A stretch of DNA of 64,000 nt from Pyxicephalus adspersus (GCF_032062135.1 NC_092862.1:47403015-47467014); one strand, 5' to 3'. Counted from the stretch's first letter, positions 25,201 through 38,349 are shown. Translations and numbers: made by a program. The notes: generated by a model not told the origin, from the sequence alone.

Positions 25201-25720
25201 GTATACCAGAAAAAGGAAATACTGTTGTCACATATCTGGCCACGAGGTACATCAATGATGCGTGAATTCCAGGACTTGTGCAACTGAATTTCAAACACTA
25301 TGAAAGGTAAAACAAATACATGGATTCAAGCTGTGGTTCAGGGTTCTACTTTAGGTAATCCAATGCCAACCAGTAATAGTGGCATAAGCACAGTGGGGGC
25401 AAAGGTCATAACTGTGACCAGGCACACAGGGAACATAGACCAATATTGTCTTTCTTGTACCTACAAGTTTTATTATGTCCTTCTTTACCTTTGCAATAAA
25501 GCAAAGTCTGAACATTAAGTATCTGTGATCATAAGATTAATAATGGTGTAACCAGCTGCAAGAAACTGAATTTGATAGGACTACACGTATCTTTATGGTT
25601 AGACAGCCATGACAGTAGAGGTGGTTCTCACCCTGTGTTTAGCATTATACATGGATGGTATAGATGCTTTTAACTTTGGTGCTTGTCACACATAGCAGGC
25701 ACTAGGATAGACCAGGTCAG

Positions 25721-25835
25721 CTTTTCTCAATGTTTTAACAAGATAATTGGTGTCACTGACCTGACAGGCACAAATTGCTTATTTCTTAAATAACCCTTAG
25801 CATCCTTTGGAGGAACCCTAGTTTAGAAAAAAAAA
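25721..25835. mobile_element. Truncated relative of the 55.7-kb hAT-like MITE
   Basis: CAGCTTTTCTCAATGTTTTAACAAG followed by a GGAGGAACCCTAGTTTAG end resembles the terminal regions of the same family. Only about 115 bases remain between them. Confidence 0.35.
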
Positions 25836-27554
25836 TGGGCAAGGGTGTTGCTGCCCCAGTCAAAACATTAACATTTTAAAATTTAGATATAAATATTTTA
25901 CTCTATGTACATAATATATTTACATCCCATACTTATAAAACAAATATATTTTGGAAACAAACATTTACTTTTGTCATTGACGAACCAGTAAATCTAAAAG
26001 TCTCTGCCACAGTCACAAGAAAAAAACATGAATCCTAAAATTACTTTACCAGAATGAATTTATTTATACCACTGCTGACTTTTTTATTCTGCAAATGCCT
26101 GTTGCTTCAATACCTCTGTCACCCAAAACAAGTCTGCAGATAAGAACTTCTTTATTCTGACTCTCTTGATATGTTTAGTTGTTCCAGGTAAGTGAAATAT
26201 TGCTGGAGTTGAAGGATCAGCATTATTGTAAGGAAGTTAACATTTTTAGAAGGAAGTCAGCGATGACAGCTCACATATTTCTTATAGGAAAAGTTCACTT
26301 TAAAGATGAACTCCAGGGTTACACAGCCTTTCTCTCATTCGTTCACATTTTCCAGCCAAATAAAACCATAGCACTGACTTTATTTGTAGAGATCTATATT
26401 TCAATGATGTTATAAAAATCACCAACTTATAATTTGCCCACACTTGTGCAAGGATCCAAACATGTTATTTATTTAGGGGGAGTGGGCATTCCTGGAGGAA
26501 CCCTGGCATATGCCCTCACATGACCCAGGCATGAATTGATGACCATTCCAGGCAGACAGTAGATGAAGGGAGAGGGCCTTGTACAAAGCAGGATGTGAAG
26601 AAATGTAAGGGACAATGGCACTGTAGCCCATCGACCCAGAAACCAGATAGGCTAAACCAGTTACTAGAACAGTTAATGCACCATAGACAGACTGAACAGG
26701 CATCCATGACAAAGTCACAGGTTTTAGAACATGCAATGTTTAGCAATGTTTACAATCTTTACAGTAAGCTATCCCTGGAGCTCTAAAGTACCAGTGTGTT
26801 TTGAAGTATAAAAATACCTAGAGGAAACCTATTCCAAAACAGGAAGAATATACAAATCCATGCAGATAATCTTTGATTCAAGGACCTCAGTTTTAACCAT
26901 TTAACAAACATGGGTGCAAACATGAGAAGATCTTATTTTCTGTGATAATAAAAGCAAAAACAAACTTTACCTCATTTTTAAAATAATGGCTTTGGTTATT
27001 TGGGTCACTTAGTAGGTTTCTGTTTCTTGATATGCTTCTTTCGAGTTTTGTTTCTGTATGTTCCCGTATGTACCCAGTTTACAAAGCACTTAGGACATAA
27101 GAGAGTAAAAACTCTACACTTAGACTTCTATCCCAGAGTAATGGAAGATTGTTTTCTCTCCAAAGCAGCTTTTAGAGCATCACAGTGACCTCTGTCAAAA
27201 CAGCAATTCATCTGTTCTCAGTTAAAGGATTTTTGTATAAGCTTTGTTAGATGTGCGCAAAAAAACGAATCATTAATCTTATAAAGCCATTGTAAATGTA
27301 AAATATAGGGTGGATAGATGAAAGTAAAACAAACTATCATAGTGATATATTTTTTTAAATCGTTTGTATTTCCTTTTACAATACTGTAATATATAATATT
27401 TTTGATGTGACTTTTTAGTTACTTTTGGCTCACCCACCAAATCGGAACCCATAACTAGATGCGGGTCACAGAGGTCAAACACCTGACTGTGCCATCTAGT
27501 AGGGGACCACAAAACTGACTATACAAACATAATAAATCTTTGACAGGGAGATCA

Positions 27555-27634
<80 letters not shown>
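27555..27634. repeat. (AT)n microsatellite
   Basis: About 80 bases of TA repeats with one TTTG interruption near 27598-27601. The minus-strand YIYIYI peptide is a product of this run. Confidence 0.95.
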
Positions 27635-27637
<3 letters not shown>

Positions 27638-28821
27638 CTTGGGCTAGTGCAAATTATGATGAGCAGTAAAAAGTCACAGCATAACATTACTGCTGTTTTG
27701 GTATAATATCCTACTGATCAGTCAGAGAGGATGTAGGGTTATGTGAATACCCTCTTTTGAGATTCCTATGTCTATAAACAATCCCCTAAATGCTGTACAT
27801 TCATCCGTCATTTTCAGTAAAGCTGATTCATGATAGAGGCACTCAGTGAAGGCATATAATGCTTTTGCACATTTATTGACCACTTAAGGCTAAAGGTCAT
27901 TAGCAGCTGTAGTTTAATGTAAATGATACTTTTTGTTTGACATACACTGTGACATTGGTACATATGAAGCTAAAAAACTAGGCAGAGATGTGTGAATAAA
28001 TTTACAAATGTATCGTTATTGTTACATTTTTTTAAAATAGGAACAATTAATTTAGTGGACCCCTTGACCTCATTCCTCATATCTGGATTTAATCTTTAGT
28101 GAGCAGCATTTATCTCAATATGGACTTTTTTAGCCCAATTGGACAACAGCTTCCAGTATGTTCTCAATTATATCATTTTATAAATATATTTGCTTTCTAT
28201 ACTTTTCATGGACTTTGCTTGGATTAGACGCAGTTTATGTGACAGATGCACTTTAAATTCCTTATTTTTTGACAGATATATCAGACAGAGACATATAAAT
28301 GTGTACTAACAGAGCTGTAAAATGGTAATATAAATAAATGGTAAGATAAACCATTCCTATCCAAAGAAAGTTATGTCTCATTGCAGAAGACAAAATTAAT
28401 TGTACATGAAAACAATAACATTATTGTTCTCATGGGGGATGTGTGCTGCAAGAAATGTATAAATTATACCAATTGTTGAGAAGAGGCCTTGATGAATCAC
28501 AAAGCTGATGACAGAAAATAATCAGCATTTACTAAGGAAGCTTTTACTTCCCAAAGATCAATAAATGTCTGCAGAGAACATGTGACTGGGTTTGAAGAGA
28601 GCACTTTTATGTCTTGACAGCAATTTGCTTCATGATAATTACCATAATACACTTTAGGTGTCAAAAGGTTTTATTGATCTATATTATTCTATGATTGTTT
28701 ATCTTTTGTTATAGTATACTAACATTTCACATTATGATTTAACATATATTGGAATATATCAAATGGGTATTGCAAGTGCCTTGTAAGTGCATGGTATACA
28801 GAGCATTCGGCTTGACAAATT

Positions 28822-29046
28822 GGGCCTGATTTATTAAAACTCCCCAAGGCTGGAAAAGATTCACTTTCATCAGTGAAGCTGGGTGATCCAGCAAATTTTG
28901 AATGGATTTCTTCAAATTCATTTGCTATTTGCTAGCAAATATTTTGAATCCTGAACCAGATCCATTCCAGGTTTGCTGGATCACCCAGCTGCACTGATGA
29001 AAGTGAATCTTCTCCAGCCTTGGAGAGTTTTAATAAATCAGGATCA
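28822..29046. mobile_element. Palindromic MITE, family A, copy 1
   Basis: Nearly the whole element is a long inverted repeat. The left arm begins GGGCCTGATTTATTAAAACT and includes GAAGCTGGGTGATCCAGCAA; the right arm mirrors it and ends in TTTTAATAAATCAGGATC. A transcript would fold into one long hairpin around a short A/T-rich loop. A second copy lies at 36124-36347. Confidence 0.8.
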
Positions 29047-30209
29047 TTGTCCCTAATCAAATGGAAATACTATGAGGCAGCTAAGTGTTTAGTCTATAAG
29101 TAGACACAAGCATTTATCGTTATATCCAGTGGTAAATGTATATTTAAAGTAAACCTGTCCTAAACCTGAAAAAATTACATTTATAAAAAAACAAACAATT
29201 ACACAATCCAGAGATAAAGGAAGCAACAATATATATTACTAAATCTTGATCTTTCTTGTTTAAAGCCCAAAGTTGGGCATTTTTTTAAATACAATAAATA
29301 AAATACTTTTGTTCCAGAGAATATCTCTTCTTCCAATAGTGGAGGGAAGCATGAAGCCCATATGTTTAGGTCATGTTTGATTCCCCCTTCCCCATTGTTC
29401 AGTGATACTGGCAATCATGGTAATAAACCAAAAGAGAAGCTCAGGAGGACAGAGCTGGTCCTGTGTTCTAGAGGAGAAAGTAGAGATTTGCATAAAAATT
29501 AGGTTGCCTATAGTTGTGTATCCACGAATCACTTTAATAGATGTAACACGTGCTTATCTTGTTTTAATTATACTCTGAATTTACGTTTGTGGCAAGTGTC
29601 ATTAAAGTGATTCTGGTTAGAGGAACATTCTATGATTGGTGACTTAACTACATAAAAAAAGCAGCCCTGGCACATAAAACCCATTAGACACAGATTACAC
29701 AATCTGCATATCCAAGCCTAGTGCCAGAAACATGTTTATATGTAAGCTGCACTGTCAGTTTATAAACGATTGTATGCATAAGTGACTTCAGGAGGTAAAT
29801 ACCAAGCAATTCACCCTGCCAAATTCTGGATCACAAACAATAGGCCCGGTATAATGAATGGCTTAGTACATACAGTATGCATGTTGCTGAAGATATTGCA
29901 GCTGTCCAAATGTTATTTGGAATGTTCAGCCCACATGGGTTTATATCCATCTGGTGATTGCATTGAGTTATCATGATTCTTGCTTCTCTGTCTTTTGGAT
30001 AACATCAAGGGTAGTATCAAGTGTAGTATGTAGTTTCAGGAATATTACAGACACTTAGATTTTGGCTTGTTTTGCATTGGTTGTTTGAAATAGTTCAAAG
30101 TGAATCAGGTTAGGTAAGCAGGTAGGATTTAACACCATTTACGCGGATTGCTGAGCCCTTATGATTTTGTATGACCTTATGATGTCGATAAAATCATGGT
30201 ACTCTAAGC

Positions 30210-30507
30210 CAGTGATTTTCAACCACTGTTCCGTGGCACACTAGTGTGCCGTGAGAGATCTTCAGGTGTACCGTGGGAAATTATCCAATCACCATTGTCG
30301 AGTGCCTGTGCTGTAGTGACTGGCAGAGTAATGTAATACTCTTCCATGTCAGTGGGTGGCAGTAGGTAGCTCAAGCGCCTTGTTTATTTTTAGAGGCGAG
30401 AATTAGCTACAAAGTGTAATTTTGTAACACTTTTGATTTGTGGTGTGCCGCAGGATTTTTTTAATGTAAAAAATGTGCCGTGGCTCAAAAATGGTTGAAA
30501 AACACTG
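30210..30507. mobile_element. Non-autonomous hAT element with 8-bp target duplication
   Basis: The ends are CAGTGATTTTCAACCACTGT and, in reverse complement, CAGTGTTTTTCAACCATTTT, the classic hAT CAGTG-start. Flanking octamers are CTCTAAGC (30202-30209) and GTCTAAGC (30508-30515), one mismatch, as expected of the 8-bp hAT target duplication. At 298 bp with no transposase, it is a MITE-sized deletion derivative. Confidence 0.85.
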
Positions 30508-31074
30508 GTCTAAGCAAGCAGTGGTTTTGTCATTTTACTGCCTCCAGTGGCAGACAAGACATTGTAACATTTTCTATCATAATATTTGACAATGTCTCAT
30601 TACCTACTATGTGTACTAGAACTAGATGTCACTACACAATTCCGAATTTGTCTATACATTTTTTACTTTTGTCTGTCTACCTTCCTATGATTCATTGCCT
30701 CAGAGTCAATGACTTATAAGTATTCTACTTTATCCAAAATGGTTCAAAAGCTCATGAAAGTAAGCATATCCATTGTGCTCTTTTAATCCACTTTTTATTC
30801 TAGTGCATACAACTAAAAGCTGATTGGAGAGTGAGGATATTGCACAGAAATGGAAAGTGTATACCACCAATTGTACATGGCCTACAATTTGGAAAACACA
30901 GATTGATACTAAATTTAACTGAGATTTGTAGACAATGACAACATTGTCAAGCCTGGTTTATACTTCCATTGCAATGTACCATGATGCTATGTTGTAATAA
31001 GTACAGCATGAAAAACTTCGAAAACTGATAGCATCCAAAGCATTTTGTACAGGAATAGCACATTTCTTAACAAT

Positions 31075-32545
31075 GTCAACCAATAATGAACACTTGGGTT
31101 TATTTTATGATCATGCTCAAAAATGTGTTGTGTATTCTGTACGTGCAGTCTGCATTATATTGTATGAAAACAGTTTCTATGTTTGGTATGTTCACTGTAT
31201 CCCATGCATTACCATGCGGTATGGATTCTGTGTTGTGTATACTTTATAAACTTGTTTAGGCTGTGTTCATGTGTAAATGATGAGACTGCTGTGTAATTAT
31301 ACTATACTCCATACAGTAAATGGGCCCACTGCTAATTCCTAGGAGTGTCATTACCTCTGGTGTCATTGGACTCCACTGGCAGCACAGGAACTAAAACTAA
31401 TAGATATTTTTAAGAAGACTCTTTTAAATAAGTTGCCTTGTGTACAAGTACTAAATTATTATACCAAGAATACCATTTTCTTTAGTGGAAATGTTTTTTT
31501 TTTGGAGGTTTACAGAAGATCTAAAGCAATGTTTTGCAACAAATCTGTACACTGGACATTTATGTTTAGAAGCACAAGGACACAATCTCTGTCACACTTG
31601 ATAATTCTAGGTTCAGTTTCCTGTTTTTAAGTCAGGGATTGAACTCACCAATTACACACTGTTCTTTTTAACTTTTAAGAAAAAAGTCCTTAAGCTTAAT
31701 AAATATCTTGGGGACTTGGTGTCCTTGTGTTAAATGCAATGGCTCACATTTATTTATTTTCATCATTATATGTTTATCAGCAGTGTTTTTTATGTTTGAG
31801 GACTCAATCACATTACAAAATGTGTGTTATTGTGCATTACCATGCACTTTTATGTGCAGGTAAAGCCAATCCCTGGGCAATTATTAGTTAACAGGGTATT
31901 ATGGTGCTTGCTTGTTTACTTTTATGCAACTTGCCTGTAAATCTTTTATGTCCCAGCACGATTTTGCTATGTAATACATCACATCACTAGGTTGACTTCA
32001 AAAATTTTAGAAAGCATATTATAGGTATATGGCGTATTATAGTTGGAAAAAGTTGTAGTTTTTGTATTTGAAGCTGGAGTCTAAGCAAGCATATAGATTA
32101 TTTGTAATTTTGTTCATCCATTGTAAAAATTAGGCAGTTCTGCTTGACTCTACAGCCCTGCAGGGAAGAGAACTGATTTTTCTCTGCTGCAGATACATTT
32201 TCACTTACAGGTCCCTTTCCCACTCAGTGGTTGGATGGTAAAAAGTGGAACTGCATTCTAATCTCAACTCTGATCTCTCTGCCATTTTGATTTTTTCTTC
32301 TTAGGGCTCAGTCACATATGTGTGCTATGGGAACACACTTGCATTCCTGTGCGATGGGGCTATGTAGTGCCATGTGCTTTGCTAATGCAGCCCATTTACT
32401 TGAGTGGGCAACCTAAAACACACCACAGCACAGTGTGCTAAAGGAGGTGCATTGAGATGCTATTCATTTTAAAGTGAATAAAGCAAGACATGTGTATTAC
32501 CATGTGGCTGTGGGAACGCACACATTATTACACTCCTTATGCTGC
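31075..32545. repeat. Cluster of CATGTGCATTACCATG-type dispersed repeats
   Basis: GCATTACCATGC occurs at 31206-31217 and 31834-31845, and a variant GTATTACCATGT at 32493. The 32308-32545 copy is the fullest (AGCCCATTTACTTGAGTGGG, ACACACCACAGCACAGTGTG). These look like several decayed copies of one family in about 1.5 kb; relatives may lie at 7065-7215, 50655-50840 and 57840-58140. Confidence 0.4.
32135..32270 (+). repeat. Interspersed repeat shared with 53.5 kb
   Basis: TTTTTCTCTGCTGCAGATAC, ACTTACAGGTCCCTTTCCCA and TGGTAAAAAGTGG match blocks of 53510-53645 in order. Confidence 0.5.
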
Positions 32546-33749
32546 CTGAATTTTATTGGTCATTATACTGCAAGAGCCTGTTACCAAGTCAAATTCAGGT
32601 ACATACACTTGCATTAAAATGGCATTTGTTGATATATTAATGATTACAGACCTGCCTTAGACTGTGCTTTTTTATCTGCCTGGAAGTTATGTTTAATGCC
32701 AAGGTTGAATATGTTTCTGGTTCATTGTATATCTTGTTTAATGGGAAATGATTGTTGACATATTTTGATGGCATGTGCTGTACATACTACTTCGGAAGTA
32801 TGGAAAACTAACTACAGTGTATATCTAAGAAAAATAAGCAAATAACTGAGGTTACAGATATAAGTGCTTTCAAGGTTGTGTAAGGAATGTGATCTAAGGA
32901 ATGTCCTATTGACTGAGTGTACCGCTCTTTTCTTTTTTCTTTTCCTTATACTTAATGCTTCTGTAAAATTGCAAACATGGAATATTTGTTATAAAGGTAT
33001 CATAAATTCCTACTTCTTCATATTGACTGTATTTTCATGCATTCCCTGTGTATTCAGTATTAATTTAAGGAAGCTCTATTTTTCCAAGTGCTGTGCTTGT
33101 AAAATGACATGAATTTTAGTATTGGAAATTTACAGTTTGTTAGAAAAATAGAACTTTTAGCCTGTACAGCAGCAGTGGCCCCTTGTCATTTTTTTATGTG
33201 GGATTACCAAGGCAGTAACAATAACCTACATAGTTTCTTTACTTGCTTTGCAATAGAAGATGTTGCCTAAAAGAGAGCATTAGATGAAACCTTAAATATT
33301 TCGAGAAGGCTTAGATTGCTGGTACTAGGTGTGTAGGTTAACCATTGTCAAAACCGCAGAATCATTAAGATTTGTTAAGGTGGAAATCTCTAAACATAAT
33401 GAATAGAACAAAAAAGAGTGTCCAATATGTGGGAGACCCTCTAAAAAAAGAACATTGCACCAGCATATAGACATTCAGGTAAAAGCACAGGAAAAACAGT
33501 ATTTTAAATGTTTCCTTCGTGAATCTGTGAGAGGAAGAAAAGAAGAGGAGGGAGGGAAAGCCAGGCTTTTGAAGGGCAACCATAGTTAAATTAAAAAACA
33601 CAAAGTTTTATTGTTCCAACAACATAATTTAAAAGATTAAGAGCTATGTCTCTATAAATGAATCCTAGGCTAACATATAACTGCTAGTTCTGCAAAAAAT
33701 AGCAATATAGTTTAGTATCATACTAGGTTAGCGATGGCAGTAAGGTGTC

Positions 33750-33795
33750 CCACCTGACGCATTTCATCCGTACTGGGCTTCCTCAGGGATAAGGG
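33750..33795 (-). ncRNA. Degenerate hammerhead-like motif, minus strand
   Basis: On the minus strand, CTGAGGA (33786 down to 33780) is followed by the same extra A seen in the 19.7-kb copy. A short stem II starts with GCCC and contains one mismatch, then come GAAA and TGCGTC. The order CTGARGA-A-stem-GAAA-YGCGTC matches the copy at 19754-19786, so the two are probably from one repeat family. Stem I pairing is weak here, and GAAATGCGTC carries a change that weakens stem III, so this copy is likely dead. Confidence 0.35.
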
Positions 33796-35629
33796 GAGAC
33801 TTAGTATTATTGCTGGGGATTTTTACCGCATTAAGAGCCTTATGATACTGAATTGCTACTTGTAAGTGATTTGATAGTGAGACCGATATCAATTTGGACG
33901 TACTGCTGGTGTTTCCAGATGTCCGAGTGGAGTGAATGGTGTGATAGAAGCTTGAAATGTTTATTCGAGGACTTTTATATGCACAATGGTTATGACATTT
34001 CTGTCTAATGACAGTGATCCAGCAGCGAAAATAAAGTGAAGTGTTCTCTTCTCGTATGGAGTATTTTAGTTGTGATATGTGGGTGAGCTGCAGGCAGCCG
34101 TCCAAAAGGGGGGCTTTTCTTTCGGGTGGAACAAATTAACAAACTAAATGCTTCTTTCCACCATTTTTCATTTTTATAAATAATTAGTATTCATTGCCTT
34201 TGACCTTAATAAAAAATTTTAAGTCACAGACCCTCATCACTTCATAGCTCTCTTCATTTTTGTGAGGGTCTATTTACTCCCTGTGCTCCTCCTCTCACCC
34301 CTATAAATATTTTTATGAATTAAATCAGGGAGAAGTTTAGGACATTTCTTCACAGTGGCTCTGAAGTGACATCACTAGGGTTGCTGGTGCTGCTGGTATC
34401 ACATCCAAGATGGCGGCACCCAGAAGCAGTCTCAGGGCTTTTGGAAATCTACAAAAAGTTTTTACAGCTAAATACCATTCTTAAACTTTATTAATTGCAC
34501 ATATGAACCTTTGAGAAGAATTTTGTTGACATGACTTTAAAGGGTCTCTTTCGTCTCTAAGTGTTTAATAAACCTTTGTGTAAAAGTTAATATTGCAGCC
34601 CACACTGCTATGCAAAGCCTCTTTGGATGCCCAATATAGCCTCTCACCATGCATACTCTACGAGGGAAGGTGCGTCCACACTCATAGGCCTAACCAAGTC
34701 ACTCCCCTGCTGCTCCTATAAGGGTGACAGCACCTTCATTATTGGGGATCCCCACAGATAGCTCTGTGACTCCTACCAAGAGGAGGAAAGATTGGATTAT
34801 GGTATTGCAAAATGAATTGAACACTCCTTTCTATATGTAAATGCACAAGGCCTCATTAATAATGACTGAAGTGCATAATGCCTGCTCCCAGACCAGAAGT
34901 GCAAGGAAGCTTTGCAGAGTGGCAAAAAGAAATTCAGAGTTGCAAAACTAAGATATTAGATCAAAAGAAAAGAGAATAACTTCATTTTTACTTCTAGTTA
35001 CATGGAGCTTAACACAAAAATAATGGCCAGCTAACAATGAACCTTTCCCTACTATACTAAAAAGTAAAAATAAAAACTGTAAGTATTTTTTAGTATTTTG
35101 TATAATGCAGTTTTTAAGGTACATTCAGATGTCTAGTTGAAGCAGTCTGCCATGGGATTATTTTATCATTGAATGTGTTGACTATTCGGCCAGCTGCTTT
35201 GTCTATTTAAACTGAGTCAGCTACCACTGATTGCATGGGGGTTGGAGTTGCCCACAAAAATGCACACGTCTTAAAAAAGAAGTCTCTGCCCTTCTTAAAG
35301 GAATCCCAGTAATTTACAAGATAAATTAAAAATATGCTGCCTGCAGTATGACGTGATAAAATTCACATCTTTACTACCTATACGGCATCCTAAATATGGG
35401 ATGTTCATATTCCAGGCATTTTCATGTTTCTAAGAAATGTATGGTTTACAGTGGTTTTCTGTTAGTAGTAAAATGGCTCCTATAGATCTCTGATAGAAAC
35501 CTTTTTTTTATCCAACACTCTTTATAACTACAGTTATCTCTAACAGTTTACTTAATAAATTCAAATAGGTTAGCCATAATATATAATTAAATATTATTTT
35601 TTTTTCCTTTCTTGTCCATTGAGGAACAC

Positions 35630-36960
35630 AGGAGGACGTTTCCCTTCTGGTTATATACTCATATTGTCAAGCGAATTGAACATCAGTGAACAAAAAACTT
35701 GTAGGCTATCCCAGGATAACCCCTCTTATTACCTCCATGCCTCAGTATTTTGCTAGTGCCCTAGGAGAACAGATGTCTTTTTGCAGCTTTGCTATTTCAG
35801 AGACTTGCCTATATTTTGCTATCTCATTTTTCTTTAATCAAGATTACTGCCTAACTATGAGATCCAGTCCCTCATACTGCAGTGATTCAAGCAGGCATCA
35901 TTTTATACCCAAAACTACTTTTTTCAGACCATGCTCAACTAGATATTGTTGGAATAGCCTGGAAGTAACCTGTAGGCACTACAGATTTTGCATTTGGCCC
36001 TATCCAGACCATTTTCTGCTAATAGTTGGCGCATGCATGCTTGTGCATGCTTTGTTTCTGAAGACTTGGCAAGGAGGCAAGTCAGGTTGAGCATCACTTA
36101 ACATCCTTTCTTTTGAAGCTATTGGGCCTGATTTATTAAAGTTTTCCAAGGCTGGAGAGGATACACTTTCATCGTTGAAGCTGGGTGATCCAGCAAACCT
36201 GGAATGGATCTGGTCCAGGATTGAAAACATTTGCAAACAGATAACAAAATACTTTTTAAAAATTCATTCCAGGTTTGTTGGATCACCCAGCTTCACTGAT
36301 GAAGGTGTATCCTCTCCAGCACTGGAAAACTTTAATAAATTAGGCCTACTGAATCCAATTCAGATTCCCATTTATCACAGAAGAGGGTCACACTGTGAAA
36401 CTGATCACCATTGTCATTACCTAATGACATATCACATCTGCCCTCTCTTTCCTGACTCACAGCATAGAGATAGCACTTTACTGCAGCTGTTTCTGCTTGC
36501 AGCATCTATAAAGAATGCTATTCTTCGGTCCATTATTACTGCCCGCCTGAAGTGACTTGGTTACTGGTGGCTGTCCAACCCTCATCTGCCACTAAGCGTT
36601 TCAAGTTTGTTAATACCTCAGCTCCAAATCCAGAGCTTATGTAGCCTACCTGACAATGCTATTGCAACGTGTGTAGTTCTAGACACAAAAGGGTAAGTAC
36701 TGCTTAAGAGGTTTTTAAATCTTCAAATACTTGCACTGGAACTGACTCATCTGCTGGAATGTCTGATCCTAGTCTTTCTTCCCCAAGAGAAGCTCCAAAC
36801 TCTCCAATTTTAGTTGCAAACTCTCCAGAAGTCATCCAACTCTCCATTTTCCATGAGATACCCAGAGCTTGAAGTAGCTTTCTTTTAAAAAAGTCCCATT
36901 TGCTGTGTTTCAATCCGGGCAGTTGCAAATCACCTCTCTGACAGTTTGGCACAAGTTGGT
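35630..36960. repeat. Old retroelement-like or repeat-derived region, split by a MITE
   Basis: GGAACACAGGAGGACGTTTC through GCAAATCACCTCTCTGACAG has coding-like composition without long intact frames. The plus strand reads open around 36738-36860 (SPREAPNSPILVANSPEV) with stops and shifts further on. Family A MITE 36124-36347 lies inside. The retroelement origin is a guess from composition. Confidence 0.25.
36124..36347. mobile_element. Palindromic MITE, family A, copy 2
   Basis: Same ends and internal blocks as the 28.8-kb copy (GGGCCTGATTTATTAAAG, AGGCTGGAGAGGATACACTT, GAAGCTGGGTGATCCAGCAA and their reverse complements). It appears inserted inside an older repeat-like region, 35630-36960. 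Confidence 0.8.
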
Positions 36961-38349
36961 CTCATTCTTTTAAATTGTGACCTAGATGACCAAGGACAAA
37001 GGCTATGCCAATGGTGCCTCATATATAATATATATTTTGTATAATAACGTGTTTTTTTGTCTATTATGTTTTTTACTACTTTCACTTGGGAACAAATCTC
37101 CTGAAACTGATACATACAACATGTACATTCCACACAATCAGTCTAATCCTACCTAGACATTTTTCATGGCTATATTAGGTTTTTGAGAAGGTGTATTTTA
37201 CTTTATGGATGTTAACCTTTCTCATGAATACAAGAGTTTAAATGCCAATACACTGACACATTCATTAGTATTATGTTGAAGAATGTGTGAGTCATTGTAA
37301 CATAGTATTTACAGATGTACAGTATGTAATCTATGTTACTATCAGATATCTTGCTTTCTCTCTATGGGAGGCTTTTCTTTGCAGATAACAGCACAACTGT
37401 AATAAAAGCAGGAGAACTGACAGGTTCAACACAGATGACATAATTGGCTATCTTCCAGTTTCGTGTTCTTTTTGTGTAACAGATGACAGCGACAAGGAGA
37501 AAAGCTCTGGCTCCATTCTTTCAGTATGGATCATATATATGTGATATGTTGCCAGCAAGGAGAATCATTGAAAGGCAAACAATCTGATCACACATTGGCT
37601 TTGTGTGATATCCTAAATATGTTTTCAATTGTTTATACATTTAGAAAAGCGCAACCATTGGTAAAAAGCAAGTATTTAGGACTCACCATGTATCATAATA
37701 ATTAATGCATTGTGATTTTTGTAACCCATCATTGATAAATGTTCAGTAATATATGAGTTCTACCTACAATTCTTGGTGAGAATATTATATTATATAAACA
37801 TTGTTGGTTTATATTAAAACATCAATTATTTTGTTGTGTTACATTCATTGCTTTATGACATTGAAAGTCATTGTTGCAACTGCACCCTAGACAAATAGAA
37901 CCATACTGGTTCTGTTAGGTGATATCTGTGCTATAAATCCATTGTTTGAATGCACAGTTGAATGTTAAAGCTTAGAAGAATGCCCTGCCTATGGTGGTCA
38001 AAGCAACAGATTCATTTCATTTTCCCCTCAGCAGCACATTCTTACTTTCTTTTTACTTCTCCAGCAATCTGCTTAGCTTTGGGGAGATAAGGAAAGTCCA
38101 TTGTATGTTACAAGGTGCAATATTTGTACATTGTAAAAGTTGCTGACTGACACCAGCACATCAGTGTGAGCAAACAAAGACTTTTACTATCACAATACTA
38201 ATGCTAGGAGTTGTAACATACACTGCTATGGACTCCCCACTTCACAGCACTGATTTTTACAGCACTGTCATATGGAATAATTATGTGGCTCCCAGTGCTC
38301 AATGGAACAGATATGGAGCAGAGCTTTTTGTTTTTTCTCAAGAGAGCTA

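Larger units (their letters stand above)
23115..28820. other. Putative intron, mostly unremarkable
   Basis: Holds the 25.14-kb duplication, a truncated hAT-like MITE, and the (AT)n run. A CCAG|GTAAGT donor-like site at 26185 has no convincing exon before it. Otherwise AT-rich without structure. Confidence 0.5.

Noticed and set aside
26160..26190. TTGTTCCAG|GTAAGTG donor-like site
   Set aside because: No open upstream exon with an acceptor; sites of this strength occur by chance in 64 kb.
27496..27687. YIYIYI-repeat peptide
   Set aside because: Translation of an (AT)n microsatellite.
33764..34105. 113-codon minus-strand frame ending beside the hammerhead-like motif
   Set aside because: No family match and no clear coding bias. 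It may be part of the repeat that carries the motif, but a protein is not supported.
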